Part shown: positions 16,066 through 24,522 of the stretch, one piece after another
How the letters are laid out: each line of letters begins with the position of its first letter
Numbering within the stretch: the first letter of the stretch is position 1
IMG/VR virus record: IMGVR_UViG_3300032240_002045
Coordinates: 33,994-97,993 of that record
Source of the DNA: a virus
Reading direction: 5' to 3' (one strand)
DNA: 64,000 nt
Notes under the pieces: generated by a model
Databases searched by the model: none
What the model saw: only the letters and a program-made list of their open reading frames with translations
Told to the model about the DNA's origin: nothing
Made by a program: the position numbers and the translations under genes

Positions 16066-16469
16066 AAACTTTGTATGTCCAATCCCCAATGGCCGTAACT
16101 TAGAATTCTCTTTGGTATGTCAAGCACACCAATTACTTCTGGTCTATACGGTAACTCTGCTACTAAATGATTTATTGAATCGTACGCCGAGAAGTATCTA
16201 AACGGATTAGTACCCATGCTGTCAAGCACATCTACTGTTTTGCCTAGTTCTTCTTGGTCTATGTCAAAAGAGGCAAGCTCTAAAGTCACACCGTTTTTTG
16301 TAGTATACAAATAAAGAAAACTTAAAATTTCTCTTCTAATTTTCTTGTCGACCTTTGGTACAGGGAAGAACTTTAATTTTTTTTCAACCTTGAGCTCAAC
16401 TGTTAAGAATATATCGCTGACTACAATAATTCTTCTGGGGAGCTCGTTACTGATGTCCCCGTTTCTCAA
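16062..16469 (-). CDS. Hypothetical protein in replication operon
   Basis: The product is 135 residues, apparently from a TTG with GAGGT 8 bases upstream. It has beta-rich IIVVSDIFLTVELKVEKKLK at the N-terminus and VLDSMGTNPFRYFSAYDSI centrally. No motifs of a known enzyme are convincing. It is between the SWIM-protein and helicase genes and is 4-base coupled to the helicase, so a replication accessory role is likely but unproven. Confidence 0.68.
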   Translation of the reverse strand: MRNGDISNELPRRIIVVSDIFLTVELKVEKKLKFFPVPKVDKKIRREILSFLYLYTTKNGVTLELASFDIDQEELGKTVDVLDSMGTNPFRYFSAYDSINHLVAELPYRPEVIGVLDIPKRILSYGHWGLDIQSL

Positions 16470-16470
16470 T

Positions 16471-16785
16471 CTAAAGTACCTCTACCTTGCCAAACTTAAT
16501 AATGAACTCACGGAAGTCTTTGCTTGACTTCTGGGCTTTGGCAGCATCGTCAGTAGTTGCCCTGCTTGAGATCTCTAACGGGTATGTCCCGTTATTTGTT
16601 TCAATTCTTGCTTGAACAAATTTAACATGTTTGCAGGTATCTCTTGAAGAAAAACCGGGGCAAGTGCAATTAAATTCTTCCGTGTCACCGACGGACACTT
16701 CATAAATTCCCGGTCCTTGCACATTTTTTTGAGGTAAAAAAACTTGAACTAAACGAAAATCATCAGTCATTTGAAATTCTTTCAT
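16471..16785 (-). CDS. SWIM zinc-finger protein
   Basis: The product is 104 residues. The SWIM signature C-x-C-x(n)-C-x-H is exact: C40-T-C42, then C51-K-H53, within EEFNCTCPGFSSRDTCKHV. SWIM domains bind DNA or proteins and occur with SNF2 helicases and in recombination factors. As a stand-alone small protein in a helicase-loader operon it may recruit the loader, helicase or SNF2 enzyme (inference). It is 4-base coupled to the DnaC-like gene. Confidence 0.85.
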   Translation of the reverse strand: MKEFQMTDDFRLVQVFLPQKNVQGPGIYEVSVGDTEEFNCTCPGFSSRDTCKHVKFVQARIETNNGTYPLEISSRATTDDAAKAQKSSKDFREFIIKFGKVEVL

Positions 16786-17471
16786 CGACGCAGGTCCCCT
16801 TTAGCGGCAGTGATGGGTAAATAAGAAAAAGCTTCGTTTGCAAAGCTTTCAGTTGCATCACCGTAGAGTCCCGCCCAGTTCTTGAGTTCGATATTCGTTG
16901 TGACAATAGTAGGCAATCCATTGTTAAAACGGGTTCTCAACACGTGATGAAGTAAGTTCTTTTGCCACCCGGACAGACTAGCGTGTTCTTTGCCCAAGTC
17001 GTCAATAATGAGAACGCGGATGTTATAGGCGTCATCCTTGCATTCCCCTAACATACCGTTATAGAGGTTTTCCGCCTCGGCGGTAAAATCATCCATAAGC
17101 TCACCCTTTAAATCAATAATGTCATTAAAGGTGGCAAAGTAGCAAGGTCGTATTAAAACCTTGTTCTCAGATGGTGAGAAAGAATCTAAAGGAAACTTAG
17201 TAATCATCTCTTGAATTATTGCTAAAGCTAAAGTTGTTTTGCCTCGACCCGGTTGACCGCAGAGGAGAAGACCGCGGCCACAGGCCTTTGAACCAACTGC
17301 ACGGATAATCTTTCCGTCCTCTACTGATTTAATCCAACGCCGGATCTTTTCAATATCTGAAGGTTCGGTATCTGTGCAATCGTCAAGGGTCCAACCGACC
17401 CGTGCATCGGGAACAGATGCAATCTGCAACCAAGAACGGCGTCGAACCTTTAACTCTTTTGGATTAAACAT
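16782..17471 (-). CDS. DnaC-like helicase-loader AAA+ ATPase
   Basis: The product is 229 residues from the ATG in a TAATG junction. Walker A is LLLCGQPGRGKTTLA (about 70-84), Walker B is VLIIDDLGKEHASLS (about 144), followed by the sensor-type LPTIVTTNIELKNW. This fits the DnaC/IstB/phage loader family, which opens and loads the DnaB ring on single-stranded DNA. Its position beside a winged-helix gene and the DnaB gene is the classic loader context. Confidence 0.9.
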   Translation of the reverse strand: MFNPKELKVRRRSWLQIASVPDARVGWTLDDCTDTEPSDIEKIRRWIKSVEDGKIIRAVGSKACGRGLLLCGQPGRGKTTLALAIIQEMITKFPLDSFSPSENKVLIRPCYFATFNDIIDLKGELMDDFTAEAENLYNGMLGECKDDAYNIRVLIIDDLGKEHASLSGWQKNLLHHVLRTRFNNGLPTIVTTNIELKNWAGLYGDATESFANEAFSYLPITAAKGDLRR

Positions 17472-18346
17472 TAAATACCTTCCCAAGATTTCTCCGCGGA
17501 GACCTTAGCAGTTTCAAGATCTTCATCGGTAACACTAGCCCTTCGGCAATCAATTGCAAGAGAGCCAAATTGGGAAACAAACCTTTTCCAAATATGTTCA
17601 GGGTCATTGATATGAGTTTCATGAGCTAACTGACTGAAATACCGGTCCATCATAAGTAACTCAAGTTCGCCATCTGTGCCGTGAGCTTTTCTAGCATTTG
17701 CAAAAGCTATCTTAAAACGGCTCTTAGCCACGGTCCAAGGTTTAACATGCCACATGTCCTCAAGTCTGCGAACAAATTCTGTTGAAGACTTATCGGCAGA
17801 CCACAAAGCAGGATTTTGATTTACGGAAGCTGCCAAAACGGAATCGTGCTTTTTCTGTTTTGCTTCTTGGTATTCCGCGGTTCGGCGGGCCCTGTCTTTT
17901 AATAGCCGGTCTTGGATGTCATCCGGGTCGTTATCCATCTGCCCTAAGAACGTCATTTCGCCTCCCGTTTTTAAATCTACTTTGATAAAAGTTTCTTCCC
18001 CGACCTCGTCGGGAACTCTTTCTTGCTTATCAGCAAATAAGCTATTAGTGCTTAATCTGCTATTTGACTGTGTCTGTATACAGAGAGAACGGGTTTTCAG
18101 TACTTCTGAAATACGGCTTTCCAGTAAATCCCACCCAGCGGGTGTGATCTCAATAATGCTTCTATACGCACCATTGGAATACTTCTGTTTTGTTGTACGG
18201 GTCAATCCAGAGGCCTTTAACTCGTTCAGTGATTTTTGGCAAGCATCTCTACCCTCTTCAAATACCTCTGAAAGGGCTTTGGCGCCCCCGTAGAGCTCTT
18301 TAGAGGCAATCTCCATGAGAACACCTAGGGCTCGGGCTGTAATCAC
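17471..18346 (-). CDS. Winged-helix protein, candidate replication initiator
   Basis: The product is 291 residues from a GTG overlapping the upstream stop (GTGA). Residues 1-75 form a wHTH: ITARALGVLMEIASKELYGG, then ALSEVFEEGRDACQKSLNEL (recognition region), and GLTRTTKQKYSNG (wing). The C-terminal half is helical with WHVKPWTVAKSRFK and MDRYFSQLAHETH. This two-part organisation before a DnaC-like gene resembles phage replication initiators or primosome proteins such as O or DnaD-type. The function is inferred from context. Confidence 0.7.
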   Translation of the reverse strand: MITARALGVLMEIASKELYGGAKALSEVFEEGRDACQKSLNELKASGLTRTTKQKYSNGAYRSIIEITPAGWDLLESRISEVLKTRSLCIQTQSNSRLSTNSLFADKQERVPDEVGEETFIKVDLKTGGEMTFLGQMDNDPDDIQDRLLKDRARRTAEYQEAKQKKHDSVLAASVNQNPALWSADKSSTEFVRRLEDMWHVKPWTVAKSRFKIAFANARKAHGTDGELELLMMDRYFSQLAHETHINDPEHIWKRFVSQFGSLAIDCRRASVTDEDLETAKVSAEKSWEGI

Positions 18347-18954
18347 GCCTCAGAGGCCTTTCTGACTCTTTCTAACTCCTCAACAATAGCCTTAGCAAAG
18401 ATGTTGGCAATAGCTTCAATTCCAAAATAAAGGTTGGCTGCGTGCTCTTCATCGTAGGTCTCATCTTCATCATCTTCGTCTTCATCTTCCTCGTCTATAT
18501 CCTCATCCTCAGGTTCAACGTAAGGCTCTTCCACAACTTTTGGCGTTTCCTCTTCCGCGGTTGGGATTACAGGTTCTACTACAGACTTGACCCCATCGGA
18601 TGCCTTGATTGGTAGAAGCCCCTCGGTTAGATCAAAACAGGGAATTCCCAATTGAGTTGCTAAGGCAAGAGCATTTTGGCATTCAGGGTCTTCATCAGAC
18701 CACAGGATAAAACACGAAGTGTTCTTTGGGTCGGTTTTGCCAAGCGCCTCTGAAATCGGGCTTTGAAAGACTGGCTTGTTTTTGTCTTTAGAAAATTGGG
18801 CTGCAAATATTTTTGCTTGACTCATTTTTCCAAACTCAACAATATGAACAACACCATCTGCGCCTTTAGCGTAAAAATGATCTTCCATAAGGGCTTCTAA
18901 ATTAGCTCTGCTAGTTATCCCATTGCCGGCAATAACTACATAATATTTTTCCAT
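18343..18954 (-). CDS. Hypothetical protein with acidic low-complexity region
   Basis: The product is 203 residues. The N-terminal 100 residues are alpha/beta (KYYVVIAGNGI, GVVHIVEFG, SCFILWSDED), Rossmann-like in rhythm. Residues about 140-170 are a long Asp/Glu tract, followed by a C-terminal helix. The acidic tract could mimic DNA or bind basic proteins. It is first gene of the replication operon after a membrane protein gene. Family unknown. Confidence 0.7.
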   Translation of the reverse strand: MEKYYVVIAGNGITSRANLEALMEDHFYAKGADGVVHIVEFGKMSQAKIFAAQFSKDKNKPVFQSPISEALGKTDPKNTSCFILWSDEDPECQNALALATQLGIPCFDLTEGLLPIKASDGVKSVVEPVIPTAEEETPKVVEEPYVEPEDEDIDEEDEDEDDEDETYDEEHAANLYFGIEAIANIFAKAIVEELERVRKASEA

Positions 18955-18994
18955 TAGCTCTCCTTGTTAGGGGAGGCCTACCATACACGATTAT

Positions 18995-19276
18995 TTACTC
19001 AGGTCTAGTCGGGTTAATGACGGCTGATCGGTGTGTTGCGACCTTTTCAGCTAAGGCTAGTAAAAACGATCCAAAATATCCCCCAGCAATTGCCCATACA
19101 ACAAGTTTAGGGAACGGTTGAGAGACCATCACATAAACAGAAACAGAAGAAATTCCCAAAGAAAATGACGCATTAATAAACAAATTTCCACCAAGAATTG
19201 ATAAAAAATTAATAAGTGGTTTTAATACAGCTAAACAAAAAGCTGTAAACATACCAATAAGCAATAGCTCTATCAT
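18995..19276 (-). CDS. Small integral membrane protein
   Basis: The product is 93 residues. Residues 1-30 are hydrophobic (LLLIGMFTAFCLAVL), residues about 35-52 are a weaker segment, and residues 58-77 (VVWAIAGGYFGSFLLALA) form a second clear helix. The tail is polar. No strong ribosome site precedes the ATG. The position between baseplate and replication genes is atypical for a holin, but size and topology would permit it. Confidence 0.6.
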   Translation of the reverse strand: MIELLLIGMFTAFCLAVLKPLINFLSILGGNLFINASFSLGISSVSVYVMVSQPFPKLVVWAIAGGYFGSFLLALAEKVATHRSAVINPTRPE

Positions 19277-19288
19277 GAGCCGATACTA

Positions 19289-21865
19289 CTACGTTTTTGG
19301 TTGAGCTAGGTAAATTGCTACAGTGCTACCAAGGTTTAATTGATTTTTAAGTGCGTAGTCCCCAAGTCGTGTTTGAACAGCAAAACGATTTTTATAAAAA
19401 TGGCTTCTAGCAGCATTTGTTGCTCCACCTTCCCATAACAAATCATTTGATGTTCCAGGGCCACTACTGCCATCAAAAAACGAAGAAAGAGCGGATGCAT
19501 TTTCAAATAGTGCCGAGTCAAGCCACATAATGTGTGTGCTCACAGCTACCCAATTAACTCCAACAACAGCTGAATAAGCATTTGATGGTGCTGTGCTAGT
19601 TACATACGCTCTATCCCAAACAGTTTCAAAAGAGGTTACATTGGTAGTTGATCCTGTAGTAGTGCTAATTAGTGTGTTGGTATTGTCGTACCAAGATATA
19701 TATGGGGTAACTAATTCGTCTCCAGTTACATATTCATATTTTTGTAAATAAACACTAAATGTGTAATTTGTATTTGGGTAATAAATTGGCATTAATTGAG
19801 ATGTTGTTGATCCGTCCCACGATTTAACGTTTACTGTTCCATCAGCCGTTGCTACTAATTTAAGTGAATTTCCCGAAGTCCAAGATGTTCCAGTAGTGGC
19901 CACTCTTGTTATATTTGTGTTAGTTACAGCAAATTCAATATATGATTTTTGCAAATTTGCTGTATCAACCCCTACTGCTGTAATAGTACGAAGTCCGTCA
20001 AAAGGCGCACCCACACCATAAACATAAACTACGCTGCCAACTCGATAATTATTGCTATAGGTTGTCTCTAATCTTGCAACATTTGAAGTAAGGCTTTTAA
20101 AAGCAATTGCCCATACTTCCGCACCAGGTTCTGCCGAGTTAGGATCAATTGTTTTTGTTGTTGCGCTTCCCGATACGGACCAAGGAGTTACAACAGGTGA
20201 AGAGTTAGTTCCACTAATTAAAGCAAAATGTGGGTTAGTCAATTCATTAATTCTTGTAGCTCGAAGAGTCATGTGTATTTGTCTAGCTTCATCAAATGAC
20301 GTTACTGATGCCGCTTGTTCAAATTGCGCACAATCAAAATAATGATATTCATTAGAAGAAGACGCTGCGGCAGATGCAATAGTTATAAGTGGTGCGGCGT
20401 AATATGCCGTAGAGGGAGCTGTTGCTGTAATTGTCGGTCTAGCGGAAAATGCCCCGACCGCGTTATTAACTGCGCTGCCTGTACTTGTGGAAATAAATTC
20501 TCCAAGTCGGTCGTACCAATTTATTTTAAGAGTGATAGCTCTTAAAGTAGTTCCAGCTGCGGAGTAGACACTAAATACATAGCTCAAACCCCCGGTAACG
20601 GGTATTCCTTTAAGAACAGGAGATGAGACACCGCAAGAGATAGTTACGGTACCTGCGGATGCTGTGGCATTTTTTACAGCTAAAATTCCAAGTTGTTTAT
20701 TTGGGTATTGAGTTAAAGCTGTGGATTCAGCCCAAGGGGTTGGGTACGGAACAAGATTTGGGTACGCATCAGTAGCTACGTTAAAACAATTAAACGAGGC
20801 GATATCACTTGCAGTTAACGCCCAAGATATTGAAGTAGATGTGACAGCTGTAATTGTTTTTGGCGTTCCTACGGTGTTAAACAGCGGTTGAGCAAACCCG
20901 TCTGTGTTTATTTTATTTCCTACGGCGTAGTTGTGAGCTCCGATAACAGCTGTAACAACGTTACTAGTTAAAGATATGCTGGTAATTAAATCTTTAGTTA
21001 AAGCTTTAAACAACCCAGTTCCGTCTACAGATAACCAATGACCAGAGCTTTCTTCAAAAGATGAATCGTTATAATCAAGCATTAAATTATTGCTTTTTAC
21101 AATGCCGTCTACACTTGGGTTTGGTGTACCAGATACAGGTTGTGGAACCGCGTAGCCTGTAAATGCTTTCATAAACTCTCTAAGCCCTTTTGAGCTTCCC
21201 TTTTTTTGACCAATTAATACCGCATCACGAACCAAAATACGAGTTTGTTGATAACCAATTTCAGGTTCATAGGTAAGACCAAATTCTTGCAAAAGGGATG
21301 GCAAAAGTGACCCATTAACTCGTTCAATGTCGTAACGGTTAATTAATAAAGATGTAATTGTTTGAGCATAGTCCAATTCAAAACCAAATAAGTTTAAAAA
21401 TGAACGCAAATCATCGTTATCCCAATCAGAGGTTGCGGTATAAGCTTGTGTAATTTTATAAATTTCAGGAAGATATTTATATAAGTTATCCCCATTGTTA
21501 TAATTTTTTACAGATACGCCTGTAACATCACCGGCGCGTACCCACGCATAAGTTAAAGTATTATAAACAAACATAGAATAATAGAAGAAAGCTTCTTGAC
21601 GTAAAGTTTGATCGTTATAATACGTATTTGTTAAAGCTTCTTTTGGAGAATTAACAAGAATATCTCCATCCCAAGCATTTACGGGATAACCGTAGCTATT
21701 TCTTACAATACGAATATTTGACCATTTACCAGAAGGCGTTGTCCATTTAAGCTGAATGTACCCATGGTCGCGGGATTGAGCAGTAAAAGATCCGGCTAAA
21801 TAGCTAACGGATGCAGAAGATCCATAGCTACTTAAACCGTAATAATCAATACCGTAACGTGACAT
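19289..21865 (-). CDS. P2 gpI-like baseplate/tail protein with fibre-like C-terminus
   Basis: The product is 858 residues. The N-terminal third carries the gpI-type region: YKYLPEIYKITQA near 130, LRSFLNLFGFELDYAQTITS, and LLQEFGLTYEPEIG, then KGLREFMKAFTGYAVP. The rest is beta-rich repeats with WYD-type and carbohydrate-binding-like jelly-roll segments (for example FSVYLQKYEYVTGD). It probably closes the baseplate wedge and attaches or forms fibres. It is directly downstream of the J protein, as in P2-like order. Confidence 0.78.
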   Translation of the reverse strand: MSRYGIDYYGLSSYGSSASVSYLAGSFTAQSRDHGYIQLKWTTPSGKWSNIRIVRNSYGYPVNAWDGDILVNSPKEALTNTYYNDQTLRQEAFFYYSMFVYNTLTYAWVRAGDVTGVSVKNYNNGDNLYKYLPEIYKITQAYTATSDWDNDDLRSFLNLFGFELDYAQTITSLLINRYDIERVNGSLLPSLLQEFGLTYEPEIGYQQTRILVRDAVLIGQKKGSSKGLREFMKAFTGYAVPQPVSGTPNPSVDGIVKSNNLMLDYNDSSFEESSGHWLSVDGTGLFKALTKDLITSISLTSNVVTAVIGAHNYAVGNKINTDGFAQPLFNTVGTPKTITAVTSTSISWALTASDIASFNCFNVATDAYPNLVPYPTPWAESTALTQYPNKQLGILAVKNATASAGTVTISCGVSSPVLKGIPVTGGLSYVFSVYSAAGTTLRAITLKINWYDRLGEFISTSTGSAVNNAVGAFSARPTITATAPSTAYYAAPLITIASAAASSSNEYHYFDCAQFEQAASVTSFDEARQIHMTLRATRINELTNPHFALISGTNSSPVVTPWSVSGSATTKTIDPNSAEPGAEVWAIAFKSLTSNVARLETTYSNNYRVGSVVYVYGVGAPFDGLRTITAVGVDTANLQKSYIEFAVTNTNITRVATTGTSWTSGNSLKLVATADGTVNVKSWDGSTTSQLMPIYYPNTNYTFSVYLQKYEYVTGDELVTPYISWYDNTNTLISTTTGSTTNVTSFETVWDRAYVTSTAPSNAYSAVVGVNWVAVSTHIMWLDSALFENASALSSFFDGSSGPGTSNDLLWEGGATNAARSHFYKNRFAVQTRLGDYALKNQLNLGSTVAIYLAQPKT

Positions 21866-23580
21866 TAGCTTAAGATACCCCCAGTAAGAGTTAAGCCTAT
21901 GTTGGTTGCGTAATCAGTTTTTGGGATTTCATTAACGTTACAAACAATATCCCCAACTGTTAATGCCGTAACGCCGTTTGCAATGCTTACTACGGTTGTT
22001 GAAACATTTCCCGCAATACAAGCATATGAAAAAGTAGTTCCTGTAACAACCGTAACAACGTACGTTCCGTCAAAAGTGCTATCCACTCCAGTAACTTTAA
22101 TGGTTGTTCCAACGGTTAAAGTGTGAGTAACACTTGTAGTTAAAGTTGCCACATTTGAGGTAAGAATTTTATTTGTAATATTGTAAGTTTTATCTTGGTC
22201 TGATCGAACAAGTTTTGTAATTGCAACTCTAGAGACCCCGTCTATAGAAGCTATTGTTGTCATAACATCTTGCAAAGTAATTCTGTCGCCAAAGGCAACG
22301 TTTTCAAATGCAAGTAACTCTGTCAAAATTGCGTTTATATCTGTTTGAACAAGAGATTGTCGGTATTGAGGTAGCACAGTGATTGATGCGTTAATAAGAA
22401 CTGTTACATAAGAAGGTGGTTGAAATGTTATGGTCGTATTTGCTGGAATTTTGTCTGTCATATACGACGATACTGTTGTTTTAAGAGAATTAAAGATTGT
22501 GGAGGGTGTTACGCCATCTACTTGAACTCCCGAATCTCCGTAAGGAGCAAAAAATACAGTTACACTTGTGTATACATCTGCAATAGCTGTTGCTTTAGCA
22601 ACTCCAGATACTTGTACAACAAGGGACGCATAGTCTGATAAAGCTACGGCTCGGTTTAAAGTTTTAATACTTGCGGGCGCTGATACGCGAATTGAATCAG
22701 TGCTTTCCTGATCAGCTCCTCCGCTAGCAGATCCCGGAATTGATGAAGAAATGTATTTATTAAGAACTGTTAACCCTGTTGCGGAAAAGTTAGTAATGTA
22801 CTTAATAGTGTTAACCGCAACATTTCCGGCAGCTCCTCCACCAATTCTATAGGTGGCTGTAATTTGAGCCGTATTTGGCGGAATACGTCCGCTAATACCG
22901 TCACCAAACACAATGTAAGTAACACCATTACCGTTTGTGTATGTAGAAAATACTGGGTCATAGCCATTGTAATCAATAAGATACGGAACTTGGGTGTAGT
23001 TAGTGCCGCCCACTACAACTGAAATGCTTCCGTTAATAACGGAAGATTGGTTTAATTCAAAAGATTGATTTACTGTTCCGTCTGAGGTACCAATCTGCTC
23101 ATCTGTAATAGTTTGCCCTTGAGTAACCGTAACCGTAGTTGTAGTAGAACCCGCCGGTACAACGACGGCAGCATCGGTTTCAAAGATAATTTGAGTTGTA
23201 GAAGCATTAGAAACTGCAGAAGTTGCTACTTTTGTAAGTTTAGGGACAGTAACGTTAACAGCGGATGTGTTACTAAATGTAACCGTACAGGTAGCTGCGG
23301 TTGGTTCTGTTGGCTTATACCCTAAAAGTTTTGCTAATTGAAGGACGTTTTCACGTTGGCTAGCTGTAGAGATAAATGCTTCATTTGCAGATTTATCAAT
23401 ATAATAATTAAGGATATCTCCCATATAGGCAAACGTTTCAAGGATGGTCATGCCAAAATCTGCGGGATCGCGGTTTGTCCAAAGTGGGGCATAGTATGGA
23501 ATTAGATCAACTAGATCTGCGCGAAGAGATGTGTAATCTCTAGAGGTGTAATCCACCTGTGGGATGTAATTGCTTGCCAT
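21865..23580 (-). CDS. Baseplate J-like protein
   Basis: The product is 571 residues. The start YIPQVDYTSRDYTSLRADLV and DPADFGMTILETFAYMGDIL (about 38-57), then NYYIDKSANEAFISTASQR, are hallmarks of the gpJ/gp6 wedge family; IPANTTITFQPPSYVTVLI and ITLQDVMTTIASIDGVSRV occur later. It makes the baseplate wedge ring that changes shape when the tail contracts. It is coupled by TAATG to the gp25-like gene. Confidence 0.92.
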   Translation of the reverse strand: MASNYIPQVDYTSRDYTSLRADLVDLIPYYAPLWTNRDPADFGMTILETFAYMGDILNYYIDKSANEAFISTASQRENVLQLAKLLGYKPTEPTAATCTVTFSNTSAVNVTVPKLTKVATSAVSNASTTQIIFETDAAVVVPAGSTTTTVTVTQGQTITDEQIGTSDGTVNQSFELNQSSVINGSISVVVGGTNYTQVPYLIDYNGYDPVFSTYTNGNGVTYIVFGDGISGRIPPNTAQITATYRIGGGAAGNVAVNTIKYITNFSATGLTVLNKYISSSIPGSASGGADQESTDSIRVSAPASIKTLNRAVALSDYASLVVQVSGVAKATAIADVYTSVTVFFAPYGDSGVQVDGVTPSTIFNSLKTTVSSYMTDKIPANTTITFQPPSYVTVLINASITVLPQYRQSLVQTDINAILTELLAFENVAFGDRITLQDVMTTIASIDGVSRVAITKLVRSDQDKTYNITNKILTSNVATLTTSVTHTLTVGTTIKVTGVDSTFDGTYVVTVVTGTTFSYACIAGNVSTTVVSIANGVTALTVGDIVCNVNEIPKTDYATNIGLTLTGGILS

Positions 23581-23987
23581 TAGTTGCTTACCTCCAAGAT
23601 AACATCCCCTGATCGGCTAAGAATAGCCGTTTTAATTTGAACGCTTTGTTCATTTCTTTCTTTTTCGTACTTATATTGTACGGTAGCAATTACGTATCCG
23701 TCTGCTGGGTCTGTAGTAACGGTAACTTTTGTTAAAGTTAGGGGTTTTAACCATTGAGCAAACCCCGCTGCAACAGCTTGTTGAATAGATGATTCAGCCG
23801 TGGTTTCAGGTTCAAAAGCCGAGTTGCCGGCGGTGCTGCCAAAGGTAGGGCGCATTACGCGTTCACTCAACCTAGTCATAACTACCAAAACCACACGGTC
23901 TTGCCAAATCTTTTTTTCATCAGTTGTATAAGACACCGCCCCCGATGAATCAAAAGAAAACGGCAAAGAGATAGCTCTTTCTGTCAT
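23580..23987 (-). CDS. gp25/gpW-like baseplate wedge protein
   Basis: The product is 135 residues from the ATG in an ATGA junction. SLPFSFDSSGAVSYTTDEKK, RVVLVVMTRLSERVMRPTFG and the later helix/strand pattern IQQAVAAGFAQWLKPL are typical of the gp25-like lysozyme-fold wedge family (T4 gp25, P2 gpW). It starts sheath assembly at the baseplate. Its place next to the J-like gene is conserved among contractile tails. Confidence 0.88.
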   Translation of the reverse strand: MTERAISLPFSFDSSGAVSYTTDEKKIWQDRVVLVVMTRLSERVMRPTFGSTAGNSAFEPETTAESSIQQAVAAGFAQWLKPLTLTKVTVTTDPADGYVIATVQYKYEKERNEQSVQIKTAILSRSGDVILEVSN

Positions 23988-24520
23988 GATAATACCCCCA
24001 TCCATACCGGAAAGTTAGGATCTCCGGCTATAAACATAACCCAAACTTTTTGATCTAAAGTTGGAACTCCGCGATGAGCTGTGTGCTCTTTTGCATCTGT
24101 TGAATCATTAAAAGCAGTACCTGAAGATTCATTCCATTTTTTGGCTGTATCTGCGGCGGTTTCGTGTTTATGGTCAAGATAATATGTTGAGTCTGGGGAG
24201 TTGCCTACATGGTTATTTGTATGAGCTAGATTTAACGTAATGCCATGAGTGTGCGCCGGACTTCCGCCACTTGCGGTTGTAACAGAGTCTGAGTGGTTAG
24301 CGTGAGCTTGGAGTAGGGCAGCCACCTCAGATGCTAAATGTTTTTTATGATTAGGGTGATCAGCATTAAAAACCACAGGTAAACATGGGTCTGCCCATTC
24401 AGTAGGGTTACTCCCAAGAACTTGTGGAACGATAAGTTTAATACGTTGTTTATTATCTGGGTCCGCGTTGTCTACGCATATCCCTAAATAAATTCCATAA
24501 AAACGTTTATCAAAAGTCAT
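23984..24520 (-). CDS. Baseplate spike OB-fold protein with His-rich insert
   Basis: The product is 178 residues. The ends (FYGIYLGICVDNADPDNKQR...LIVPQVLG and DQKVWVMFIAGDPNFPVWMG) match the OB-fold of gp5/gpV-type central spike proteins. Between them residues 55-149 hold 13 His, including HTH at 90-92 and HKH at 117-119. In phage spike tips such H-x-H residues can bind iron. The expected role is the membrane-piercing hub under the gpD-like protein. It lacks a recognisable lysozyme domain. Confidence 0.75.
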   Translation of the reverse strand: MTFDKRFYGIYLGICVDNADPDNKQRIKLIVPQVLGSNPTEWADPCLPVVFNADHPNHKKHLASEVAALLQAHANHSDSVTTASGGSPAHTHGITLNLAHTNNHVGNSPDSTYYLDHKHETAADTAKKWNESSGTAFNDSTDAKEHTAHRGVPTLDQKVWVMFIAGDPNFPVWMGVLS

Positions 24521-24522
24521 GA

